Shown here piece by piece: positions 35,863 through 45,735 of a stretch of 64,000 nt of DNA. The position numbers were made by a program, and so were the translations under genes. The notes below the pieces were generated by a model that was not told where the DNA came from, did no database searches, and was given only the letters and a program-made list of their open reading frames with translations. How positions within the stretch are numbered: the stretch's first letter is position 1; each line of letters starts with the position of its first letter. The stretch is from Charina bottae (lineage: Eukaryota; Chordata; Lepidosauria; Squamata; Charinaidae), in the NCBI GenBank assembly GCA_023362775.1, contig JALMGJ010000004.1, positions 56,752,798 to 56,816,797 of the forward strand, in the 5' to 3' direction.

Positions 35863-36386
35863 GCCACTAAGTAGAAAATGAGGCCTAGATAAGAGTGAAT
35901 TATATGTAGATGATTCAGTGACCCTGTTTAGTTTCAGTTACACTGTTGTGCTTTTATGTATAAGCTGTAGTCTAAAATATGTCCAACCTTAATTTTGTGG
36001 TCGTGCTAAAGTTTCATCATTCTGGTTTTGTGCACAGAAGTGTATAATGCAGCATTTTAATGTTTGGAAGAATTATATTATCTATAGAATAACTTGGGGC
36101 CAAATTAGAAATTACAAACAGTTATGTGTCTCTTTTATTATATATGATAAGTAGTATTGGAAGGCAGAGACTTGGAGTAAAATAGCATCAGGAGGAAAGG
36201 CTTCATAAAACTTACCCTAGACTTGTTTCTCTACTAAAATTGCCCTTAAATGCTTTTCTATCTACATAATTTCCCATGCTTGGAGATGCTGGGTTTTAGC
36301 AAATAGAATTAAGGATTCTCCTGCTGCTGCTTTTTTATTTCTGAGGATTTCCAAGGATTCTGTGGGTTTTTAAAAATAAATAAATT
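35863..36386. other. Intergenic DNA, nothing recognised
   Basis: AT-rich, no repeat or gene seen. Confidence 0.5.
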
Positions 36387-36710
36387 ATAGCGAAACCTCA
36401 GTTTAACAGACCAGTTGGGAGGGAATGCCCATTAATTTTGCATATCCATCAAAGTGCGAATTAAATAATTTGTAGTGATCTGCATCATTTGTGCAAATGA
36501 CAAATTGAGGCAAATGATGTGATTTGCATCTTTGAGTAAGGATGTCATTACACAAATGATACAAAATGTATGTAAATTTAATTTTTAACTGTCTCATCTG
36601 GAGTACTTTGGATGCAATGGACTTGTCAGTTATATTGAGGGAAGAGTAGGCAAAAGGCAGAAATTTAGTCAATTACATCCAAAGTCCACTAACTCAAGGA
36701 TTTACTGTAA
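36387..36710. mobile_element. Candidate pogo/Tigger-like MITE
   Basis: Imperfect terminal inverted repeats: left ATAGCGAAACCTCAGTTTAA and right, read inward, ACAGTAAATCCTTGAGTTAG. TA dinucleotides border both ends. The left part is shared with 31758-31990. No transposase is present. Confidence 0.45.
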
Positions 36711-36717
36711 TTCCATC

Positions 36718-36760
36718 AAAGAGAGGGAGAGGGAGAGAGAGGGAGGGAGAGGGAGAGGGA

Positions 36761-36799
<39 letters not shown>
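36718..36799 (+). repeat. (GA)n / (GGGAGA)n microsatellite
   Basis: About 80 bp of pure purine GAGAGGGAG repeats passing into (GA)16-17. Confidence 0.97.
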
Positions 36800-36801
<2 letters not shown>

Positions 36802-37512
36802 GTTGAATTCTCAAATACATCTTGGTTGGCTCTGTCTGATTTTACCAAAGGAAGGCAAGTATAGTATGTGATGTATGATACTGGTTATGTGTCTGAAGTC
36901 AGGCAATTATTTTTTTAAATAATCTGCAATATATTAGTGTCTCAGCAAGGACATTTTGGGGAGAGAGTGGGGGCAAGAAATATGTCCAATGCAATCAATA
37001 CCTTTTGAAGAGAATATTTGTAGCTCAGGGTTGAACTATGGAGTTCTTGGTGCTCTCTGAGCCTTGTTGTTTTCTTGCAGACGTTTCATTGCCAGGCTAG
37101 GCAACATTTTCAGTGCAAAAAGGGAGTGGGAATTGCTCTCTGTTTATATATCATGGCTTGTCCTGCTTGTGTTGGTGGGGGTGTTGTTCACTCCTTGGGA
37201 GTTCCTTGATTGGGCTGTTGTTTGCTGCTTGGTTGATTGACTGAGTTAATAGTTCCTTGATTAAGGTATAATGTACTATTTGATTGTTCATCTGGTGTTA
37301 ATCTTGGTGTTGATCTTTGCATATCTGGGTGTTGATTGCTGGCCAAGAGGTTTTCTGGTCTTTTGGCTTTTTCTATTGTCTCTTTTGAATGGTATGTAAA
37401 TGTTGTTTACCTCTATGTGTCTGTTGATGGCTGCTTTGTCTGAGTGCCAAGCTTCCAGGAATTCTCTAGCATTTTTGGATTTGGCTTGGTTAAGGTGCTA
37501 CGGTGATGCCAT

Positions 37513-38235
37513 GTTGTTGTAGTAATAAAAAAGGAACAACTAGAGGAAACACATGAAACCATCAACAACATCTTCAATGGAATAAAATTCACAAGAGAAG
37601 AAGAAAAAAACAACACACTACTCTTCTTGGACATCTTCATCAGTAGAGGAAATGATGGCAAGCTAGAAACACAAGTCTACCAGAAATCTACCCACACTAA
37701 ACAAGTGCTCCATCACCAAAGCAACAACCCAACCTCCCACAAGAGGAACTGTGTAAGAACATTATTCAGACGAGCACTCACGCACTGCAGCAACCCAGAA
37801 CACCAGAAAAAGGAAACAGATCATCTATACAGCATCTTCCAGCAAAATGGATACCCACTCAACTTTATCAAAAAGTGCCTTACTCAACCCAGTACAACAC
37901 AACTGACAGAAACTATAAAAAGGATAACACTACCATACATCAGAAACATCTCAGAAACTACCAACCGACTGTTACAACCACATGGCATCACCATAGCACA
38001 TAAACCAACCAAAACCCTTCAGAACATCGTAAGTAACCCAAAAGACCCAGTAGCCCAAGAAGAAAAGACAGGAGTTATCTACACAACATACAGTGTAAGG
38101 ACTGTAACAGCCACTATGTAGGACAGACAGGCAGAAGACTAGCAGAACGCATCCACGAACCCCAACTAGCAGTCAGAAGACACGATGAAAACTCCTTAAT
38201 CTCATAACACATGGACAGACTCAACCATAACTTTC
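37513..38235 (+). pseudogene. Penelope-like RT C-terminus plus GIY-YIG endonuclease, frameshifted
   Basis: The open frame to 38121 gives EQLEETHETINNIFNGIKFT, LFLDIFISRGNDGKLETQVY, RRALTHCSNPEH and KRITLPYIRNISETTNRLL. The linker typical before GIY-YIG follows (TKTLQNIVSNPKDP, TGVIYTT = the GIY part). A one-base shift near 38085-38097 moves the rest (QCKDCNSHYVGQTGRRLAER, the YIG part YVG and the conserved Arg) to another frame, with a stop near 38206. The upstream RT domain is missing. The encoded enzymes would nick the target and copy the element RNA; this copy is dead. Confidence 0.8.
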
Positions 38236-38492
38236 AACTGGGAAACTGTGAGCATCCTTAACTAAGCCAGATCCAAAAACTCTAGAGAATTCCTGGAAGC
38301 TTGGCACTCAGGCAAAGCAGCCATCAACAGACACATAGAGGTAAACAACATTTACATACCATTCAAAAGAGACAATAGAAAAAGCCAAAAGACCAGAACA
38401 CCTCCTTGCCAGCAATCATCACCCAGATATGCAAAGATTAACACCAAGATTAACACCAGATGAACAATCAAGCAGTACATTATACCTTAAGG

Positions 38493-38768
38493 CAGAGCTT
38501 TCCAAACTGTGTGTCGGGACACATCAGTGTGTCGGCTGCAGTGTCTGGGTGTGTCGTGGCTGCTGCTGCCTCCTGGCTTCCACACAGGTTCTAGTGCCTG
38601 CCTTGTGCCTTGCTGCCTCCAAACCTGCTGTGATTCCACGCAGGTCCTAGTGCCTGCCTTGTGCCCTGCTGTAAGAGTGTGTCACGAAATGATGCCCTGT
38701 TGTGTGTGTCGCGAAATGATGCATGTCTAGAAAGTGTGTCACCAACATGAAAAGTTTGGAAAGCTCTT
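38493..38768. mobile_element. Non-autonomous hAT transposon (MITE), copy 4, inside the Penelope-like element
   Basis: Left end CAGAGCTTTCCAAACT, right end AGTTTGGAAAGCTCTT, flanked by perfect 8-bp duplication CCTTAAGG (38485-38492 and 38769-38776). The interior is a shortened version of copy 1 with fewer internal repeats. It is younger than the Penelope-like element, whose right arm it splits. Confidence 0.93.
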
Positions 38769-38990
38769 CCTTAAGGAACTATTAATTCAGTCAGTCAACC
38801 AAACAGCAAACAACAGCCCAATCAAGGAACTCCCAAGGAGTGAACAACACATCCACCAACACAAGCAGGACAAGCCATGATATATAAACAGAACAAGTTC
38901 CACTCCCTTTTCGCACTGAAGATGTTGCCTAGTCTGGCAATGAAACGTCTGCAAGAAAACAACAAGGCTCAGAGAACACCAAGGACTCCA

Positions 38991-39889
38991 CAATCAATAC
39001 CTTGTGATGTAAAATAGAAACCACCAAAAATGTAGGCTGCTCCCTAATAGATGAAGCACTTTCAATTAAAAAGCATGGTGCAGTTGTTCCTTCTTCCTTT
39101 TTCTGAGTGTTTAAAAAAAATCAGAAAAAATTGTGGGAAAACACAGGTTACAAATGGAATATTAAAAATTTCATTTGCTTTAATATGCCTGTGTGTGTTG
39201 GAAGGAGGATTGTACAGTAAAAGCCTAATTTAGGAAAAACGAGATGGCAGTGTTTTTAGTATTAACTTGTAGAGATGCTAGGAAGATGATGACTTGGTTC
39301 ATGTATATGTGCTAAGGGATAGTTTGCTTAACCATTGATAGTTCACATATCACACCAAGCAAAACCAAGCAAATCATCCTATAATGTAGGATAATGTGTG
39401 GAAGCCACTAAGTTGTTTTATTTCTTTCATACAGGTAGCAATAACTGCAGTGCCAAATCTTGGCTGATGCAAAGGGAAAGTTTCAACTATCTTGGGATCC
39501 TCCTGCTGTGAGAACGTCATGCCTCCACCCTTATAGTGTGGTGCTATACTCTGTCCCCCAAAATAATTTGAAAACCTAGGACTTAACAGCACCTTAAAAG
39601 TTCTTTTCATCATGGCCATCTCCCCTGAAAATATTCTCTAAGTGCTTGATTGGTACTTTACTCATTCCACAGAAATTAGTCTATTTATAAACTCTTTAAT
39701 CCTGTTAACCTAAATGGCAGTTTGTGTTGTTCCGTACAACACCTATATGTCAATGATATGTAGTATTTTTATTTGACTAGAACTAAGCTTATAAAGAAAA
39801 ACCTTTTAATGCACATTTATTGAATATAATCAAGTGTTACGTCATTGATTTAAAATGAGAGAGGACATATCTCCTTTCATATGCACTCC
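38991..39889. other. Intergenic DNA, nothing recognised
   Basis: No gene or repeat family identified. The 81-codon minus-strand open frame at 39374-39619 resembles nothing known to me. Confidence 0.45.
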
Positions 39890-41212
39890 ATGTTTTTTAA
39901 ATTATTTTTAATAGTGAAATACAAATAACTACAATGCCAACAGGAAAAAAAATGATGGTCATAGAATAAAGAAAAGAAAACACCAATATATAGTGTGATG
40001 ATTAAAATAAACAATGAAAAAGAGAAAAAAGGCTAACAAAAAATATAAAAAGATCCAGATAATACCCATAGGTATCAATACACAATTAATCCAATCCATA
40101 AGCTTATTAAATCTGTCATATAGAAATATATTGCTCCATCTTCTCATTTTCAGAACACACAAACTTCTAAAAAAATACATAAAATCATATCCTGAATCCA
40201 GTCCCTAAAAACAGAAGGAAAAGTTTCTTTCCATTTATGCAAAATTATCCTCTTAGCCATGCCCCGGCTTGATAGAGCCAAAGCTCTTCATGAGATGACG
40301 AGCTTTCATGTTCTATGAATATAGTTCAGCATCACATTAAATCCTTAACTATAAGGGTTTTTTTTTATCAGAATTGTGATATATCTAGTAATTTGAAAAC
40401 AAAATGACATTATAGTTGAACCAGATCAGATCATATGAGTTAAAGTATCTTCAAATTTTTTACAGCACTAGCACAGAAAATCCAATGCCTAACCCTTTTT
40501 TAAACATTCTTTAAATTGTACAAAAACGTACAATATTTTCTGATGAATTAATTTTGTTTTCAAATCATAGGATGTATATTTTTTATTTCTTAACACCAGG
40601 ATCCACTGATTCTCCAAAATTTAATATTCCAGTTCTTCATTCCACAATTCAGATAAAGAACTGATACAAACTTTAATTTTACTTTTTAATTCCTTCTAAA
40701 ATTGGATTAATGGTTTCCATTTGAATGTTGCATCTATTAAGGATCCTAAAATTGCAGATAATTCTGAATCTGCTAATGTATTTGGGCCATATTGCTTAGT
40801 TAGTACATCTTTCAGTTATATGTATTGCCATGTGAATGTTGTAGGCAAGTCATACTGAAAATGCAATCTCTCAAAAGTTTTTGAAACAACCTTTAGAAAT
40901 CAACTGATTCTAAGTATTGATCTTTTACTTGGCTTAAATCATCCATTAAAATAACTTACCTGCTATTTTCACATTTGGGCTATTCCAAAATGTCAAATTC
41001 TCATGTGATTTGGGATCAAAACATAACCACTAAACTATTTGTAACCAAATGTGTCTGGCAGCTTTCAAGGTTGGAAGCAAAGATCCCTCTTGAACATACG
41101 TGTGCTTGCCAATATTTCAGAGGTGTTGCACACTTAACTGCATACCCAAAGAGGGGAATATTCATAGAAGGTTGCATTCTAAACGAATTGAGATGTTAAA
41201 TGCTTAAAGGTT
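39890..41212 (-). mobile_element. Decayed L1-like LINE, 3' part of ORF2, minus
   Basis: Minus-strand translation near 40530-40560 reads KLIHQKILY. Farther on come HMIWSGSTIMSF (near 40380-40430) and RGMAKRIILHKWK (near 40230-40265), in the order and spacing of the L1 ORF2 C-terminus (RLIHQKI...HM.W.C..I..FW...I.H.W). Many stops and shifts. Confidence 0.6.
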
Positions 41213-42086
41213 AAAGAGGTTAAAGCCATCATCATAATAAGGTAACTTCAATTTGTCCGAAGATATTTGAGGAGATTTAGCTTGTCATAGGAATGCACTC
41301 CATGGTAAGGATCACACTTGCAATACTCAGCATGCCCACCTTAAAGGCTCATAAGGGTGGAAAAGACCTGCAGTCTGACCTTAGAAAACCATTGTGGACC
41401 AAGTTGGTTCTGTGTTATATATAAGAGAAGCTCACTTGAATGTGACAGGATAAAATCTACTAGAGAAAGAGATTGCCTTCTCATGGAGTTCCAGGCACAT
41501 GGACTTGTTCATAATATCCTGTAACTTATGCTAGAATTCCAGAGTTGCCATATATAAAGTTCTTTCAGTGTAAATGCTGTATCTCTCCCTTTTTCCTTTT
41601 TACTGTGCAATAAAGAATACTAAAATGATCATTTATTACTGATACTTTTTGGGCTATATTTTAGCCATATATTCTTAAAGTAGCTGGGTTTGGTCAATTA
41701 AATTTACTTCCCAAATTGGATTGCATCCTTTAGTCTGAATCCATCACCATACATATGGTGTGTTTTTGTTTTCTTTTAATTGTAGCATCCTGTTGGTTAG
41801 ATTGCTTCTGCAGTGTTTACAAAACTCCCATAATCCTTTGAGCACAATTTGGATGAAGCTCATGCCTACTCTGCCTGTTCTTGATTTCTCCAGTTGCTCC
41901 TCAGTTGGTCTGAAAGGTCCTAGCTCTTATCTTAGCACCCATCCAAAAGGCTACAGTTGGTGTGACTGATGATGATTAGATTGCAAAGGACATTTTGAAC
42001 TTAGGGCAGATTTGTTAATGACTCTACCTCCCTCTTTTCAGAAGGTATTTTAAGCAAGCAAGCACCAATGCATACATTCCCCCCTC

Positions 42087-42088
<2 letters not shown>
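41213..42088. other. Intergenic DNA, nothing recognised
   Basis: No supported gene. AATAAAGAATAC near 41609 could be a poly(A)-like hexamer, but nothing links it to a transcript. Confidence 0.4.

Positions 42089-42119
<31 letters not shown>
42089..42119 (+). repeat. (GT)n microsatellite
   Basis: About 14-15 GT units preceded by a C-rich stretch. Confidence 0.97.
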
Positions 42120-42329
42120 TGGCAGCCATAGTGCTGCTATTTGCAGCAAGATGGTACTCTGGAACAACAAATTACAGCCAAAATTATACTGAGATTTCTG
42201 AGTCCAGAAAGAGTAGCTTAGAGCCCTTTACACACTTTAGTAAGTGTAAGTATCTTTTCCAAATTGTCCAGTGTACCCATGATTTCAGCTTCATCCTGCA
42301 TCTGTCCTGTTCAGAATTTGAGACGACCA

Positions 42330-43310
42330 GATAATTGAAACAAGCAATTATTTTATTTACAAATTCAATTATTTACAGTTGTAAGTCTTTAAGTAATGAA
42401 GGGTTTAAACAATTAGTTCCAACCCAGTAATATAAAAGTACTGAATGAGGTAGACGAATAAGCCTCTGTTGAGGATGGCAGCACAGCAGCAAGGCGAAAC
42501 ATGGCTTGAGATCAAGGCAGGGAAACTGAAACAGGCTCAGCTGGATTTTGTGGCAAGACAGGACAGGACTTGACTGGAAAACACGATGTGGCAGGGATGA
42601 ACTTGACTGGAGAACGCGGCTTGGCAAGGCTGGACTCGACTGGAAAACGCAGCTTGATAGAGCAGGACTCGACTGGAGAACACAATGTGCAAGGCAGGAT
42701 TCGACTGGAGAACGCAACGTTACAGGACGGGACTTGGCTGGACTTGGCATGGGTAAGCAAGGTGCAGCTGAAGTACCCGGTACAGTTAGGCAGGGCTCGG
42801 CTAGGAGGCACCGCGAGGAATCACGAGAGTTGAACGCAGAAGAATGCAGCTGGGGTAACTCCGAAATGGTTAAATGCGCAGGCTCTGATTCTGCAGGGGC
42901 TACAGAGCAAGGTTTGGAAGGCTGTTCCAGCTCTACTCTTCCTGAAGAAGTTGTTAGCTCAATGGAACGGTTGTCTCCAGCGGTTTGCTCCTGGCGCTGG
43001 CGTCTTTTTATTCTGTTGGCTTTGCGCCGTTTCTCTTCAGGGACCAATCGGGCTTCTTTCCGTTTGGCGCACTTCTCAGCTCACCTTTCCCTTGCGCTGA
43101 TTGGTGGCTTCGAGCATTCTCCCCGAATCTGACTAATCAGCTGCTTAGGATCTTCCCGCTCTGCTGAGTCGTTCTGAGTTTCGGTTTTCCAAGTTTTCTC
43201 AGAATCAGTTTCGATTTCTCTATTTTGCTTAGCATAGGTTTTGTTTTCCTCTTCCTCAGCTTCAGCTTCAGACTCAGATCTTACAGCATCCAAGCATAGG
43301 GATAGGATAA
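42330..43310 (-). repeat. Unclassified block with 33-bp tandem repeats and a long minus-strand frame
   Basis: More GC-rich than its flanks. Between 42560 and 42760 a 33-bp unit with core ACTCGACTGGAGAACGC recurs at 42569, 42602, 42635, 42668, 42700 and about 42733. On the minus strand one frame runs from 43293 to 42373 with a single TGA near 43081-43083. It begins acidic (SESEAEAEEEENK), then basic (KRRKANRIKRRQRQEQ), then an 11-residue repeat (VLQSSPALSSC, VFQSSPALPSR) produced by the 33-bp unit. I recognise no protein family. It could be an LTR or leader of an unclassified retroelement, or a host-derived minisatellite. Confidence 0.4.
42560..42760 (+). repeat. 33-bp minisatellite, about 6 units
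   Basis: Unit starts at 42569, 42602, 42635, 42668, 42700 and about 42733 show spacing of 33, 33, 33, 32 and 33 bp. Units share CTYGACTGGARAACRC and a GCAAGGCAGG-like second half. Confidence 0.85.
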
Positions 43311-43469
43311 ACTTTTTCAGGATCAGACCACAAAGAAATCTGGTGCAATCTTAATGGAAGGCCACTTGCCCCCCACCCCCACCACATTATGGAAAGTGTA
43401 CCTGCTAATCTCGCTTTCAGATCAGTATGGTAACATTTGGAAGAAAACAAAGAGGCTGCTGCAACAGCA

Positions 43470-45375
43470 TTTAATTTTTCATAATAATTTTTATTAGAGT
43501 TTACAAATACAAAGATAAAAAACTAACACAAACTAAGAAAAATATATTAAAAAATTAAAAAGTAAGAAAAAGAAAAAGAAAAAAATATAGTAAAGAAAAA
43601 AGGTTTATAAAGAAATTACTTCCCCCTTCATCAAGACAAGTACAAACAATTTCAGTAACTTACCACCTTTTCTGATACCACAATAAAGGATCTCTTCTTC
43701 CCATCTCTTATCAATAAACAAATTCTTAAAGCCCCATCATTCAATCCTAATCAGCAAAAGTCCATTAAGAGTTACCAGAAACATACATATTGTAACCTTA
43801 ATCCAATAAATCAATTTTATATCCCTTTTAACATAATCATTTATCACTTTCTCTAAAAATACAACAAAATTAAAACACAAAATACAGAATATAGAACAGA
43901 TAGAATACAAGTCTTTTTTAAGACTTGTATTCTATCTGTTCTATATTCTGTATTTTTTGTTTTAATTATATCTTGAAAATTAAAAAATCCCTTCTTTCCA
44001 TATCTCATCTCTTATCTATAAACAAATCTTTAAAACCTCATCATTCAGTTCTGGTCAGCAAAAGCCCATTAAGAGTTACCAGAAACAATAACATACATAT
44101 TTTAACCTTGATCAAGTAACCCAACTTAATATTCTTTTCCTTTGCTTTTAACAATCTTGATTTTTAATTCCTTTAAATAATGTCCCAGCACTTGATTTTT
44201 TTTCATTTTCTCTGTCTCTTCTCAAAAACTCCTTCAAAACTTTAACAGGTCTCATTTGTAAATCCAAAACAAACAGGTTATCCAAGTCACCCTTCTGGTT
44301 TGTTACTTATATATCACTTTTAATTATTAAGACATCAGCTGGTTTCATTTGTAAATCCAGTGTAACATCTTGTTCCACATCATTCTTGTAGCCTGTTATT
44401 TTTATATCCACATTTGAATCAACCTCGGTCTCAGTTTTGTCTGTGCCTCTTCTATAATCTCTTTAAGTCCCATTTTTATAGTAGCAGACAACCTTGAGAG
44501 AAACTTCTACATGCATTGTTGCCAAATATCTTTGAAGTCTTCCACAGAATGTTTTGCTCAATTCTGTATTGATGGGTCTCTTCTCTTTTAATTATTATCT
44601 TTAGTTCTTTCTGGTTCCCTCTAGAGTCCAACCTTCAAAATCATTTTTTTTTTCTCTAATCAACAACTTTTTCCCACGGGAAGGTTTCTTATAATTAATT
44701 TCAAATTCTTATATTTTTTTATAAAATTCAAAACAACCCACAGGAAGGATTCTTGTAATTAATTTCAAAGTCTTATTTCAACTCTATCTGGCCCTTTAGT
44801 CCATTTATAACTTTCCAGAATCAACATTCTAATCACCTTTTTGCTGTTTATTCCAAAATAAGAATCTTTTAAATCCTTAAAACTTGCATAAAACTTTTTT
44901 CGGCAAGGATGGAAGGAGACTCACCCGGTGTGATGAAATTTGCCTTTCTGAAGGTTCTTAATATCCAAAAAACATCAACAAGCAATTTCCAGAAGTGATT
45001 AAGAGAGGAAGTATGCAAACCCAGTGTCCGTTTGAAGGCTCTGAACCGCGACTTGGGCAAGATGGTGATCCCTCGGCTCCTAGCGCTCTAAACCCTCCAG
45101 AGACTGCTGTTTTATGGTCTCCTTGTGGGGAGCTGCTATATGGAGTCCGTGTGGGTGATCCCGAGTCCTCTTCCTTTTCCAAAGAGGAATTCCGAGAAGC
45201 CGATCCATTCACCAGCTCCTCATTCCACCGCGGTCACCGACTCCACTCTCCGCGGAGCCATCTTCAGTTTGCCACTGCTTCCCTGGAGGTCCATAACAGC
45301 ATTAAATTTAAACGCATCTTTCCACCCACATCAACAGTTGCTGGTAGTGTGAGTTTTCTGCCGATTTAATTTTTG
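43470..45375 (-). repeat. LINE-like interspersed repeat (probably L1), copy B, with internal duplication
   Basis: Matches copy A at 1-1060. A 120-bp segment occurs twice in direct orientation (about 43695-43815 and 43990-44115), on either side of the palindrome at 43868-43967. The right end (44990-45370) is more GC-rich and, on the minus strand, begins like a LINE leader (GAAGATGGCTCCGCGGAGAG near 45265). It includes a short open frame of about 84 codons (45212-44958) that may be ORF1 remnant or leader. The left end is A-rich on the minus strand, as expected of a LINE 3' or internal end. Confidence 0.55.
43868..43967. repeat. Near-perfect 48-bp palindrome with 4-nt spacer
   Basis: Arms 43868-43915 and 43920-43967 are reverse complements with one mismatch (43878/43957), separated by TTTT. 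Confidence 0.9.
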
Positions 45376-45486
45376 TCATCCTTTTTATTAGAAGTGAACA
45401 AGGAGGCTACCATCTACAAAAGAAAAGCAGCAGCATATGAAATGGAGAGAATTGATTGGGCAGGAACCCAGTATGATAATCTTGGG

Positions 45487-45735
45487 TGAAAGCCAGTTTG
45501 GTCTACTGGTTAAGGTGCTGGGCTAGAAACCAGGAGACTGAGTTCTAGTCCCACCTTAGGCATGAAAGCCGGCTGGGTGAACTTGGGCCAGTCCCTCCCT
45601 CTCAGCTCAACTCACCTCACAGGATTGTTGTGGGGAAAATAGGAGGAGGAAGGAGTATTAGGTATGTTCGCCACCTTGAGTTATTTATAAAAATAATAAA
45701 GGGATAGAAAATAAATAAAATAAAAATAAATATCC
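45487..45735 (+). repeat. tRNA-headed squamate SINE, full length
   Basis: Head AAGCCAGTTTGGTCTACTGG, TTAAGGTGCTGGGCTAGAAA and box-B-like GAGTTCTAGTCCC. Body GGCTGGGTGAACTTGGGCC, CTCAACTCACCTCACAGG, GGGGAAAATAGGAGGAGG, GTTATTTATAAAAATAATAA, then an (AAAT)n tail. Confidence 0.9.

Larger units (their letters stand above)
37020..38990 (+). mobile_element. Penelope-like element, 5'-truncated, with about 450-bp inverted arms
   Basis: The left arm (about 37045-37495) is the reverse complement of the right arm (about 38258-38985, interrupted by a hAT MITE). Between them is the 3' part of a Penelope-type ORF: the C-terminal RT segment (LLFLDIFISRGNDGKLETQV near 37620-37680, YQKSTHTK) followed by a GIY-YIG endonuclease. 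This layout, an inverted terminal repeat in front of a 5'-truncated RT/GIY-YIG ORF with the same repeat behind it, is characteristic of Penelope-like elements. Each arm carries the CTGAARAT / hairpin / GAAACGT motif (37081-37113 minus; 38916-38948 plus). Confidence 0.85.

Noticed and set aside
42089..42119. Repeated units suggestive of an array (GT run, GA run at 36718, GGAA run at 63919)
   Set aside because: Simple microsatellites; no spacer-repeat alternation, so not CRISPR-like.
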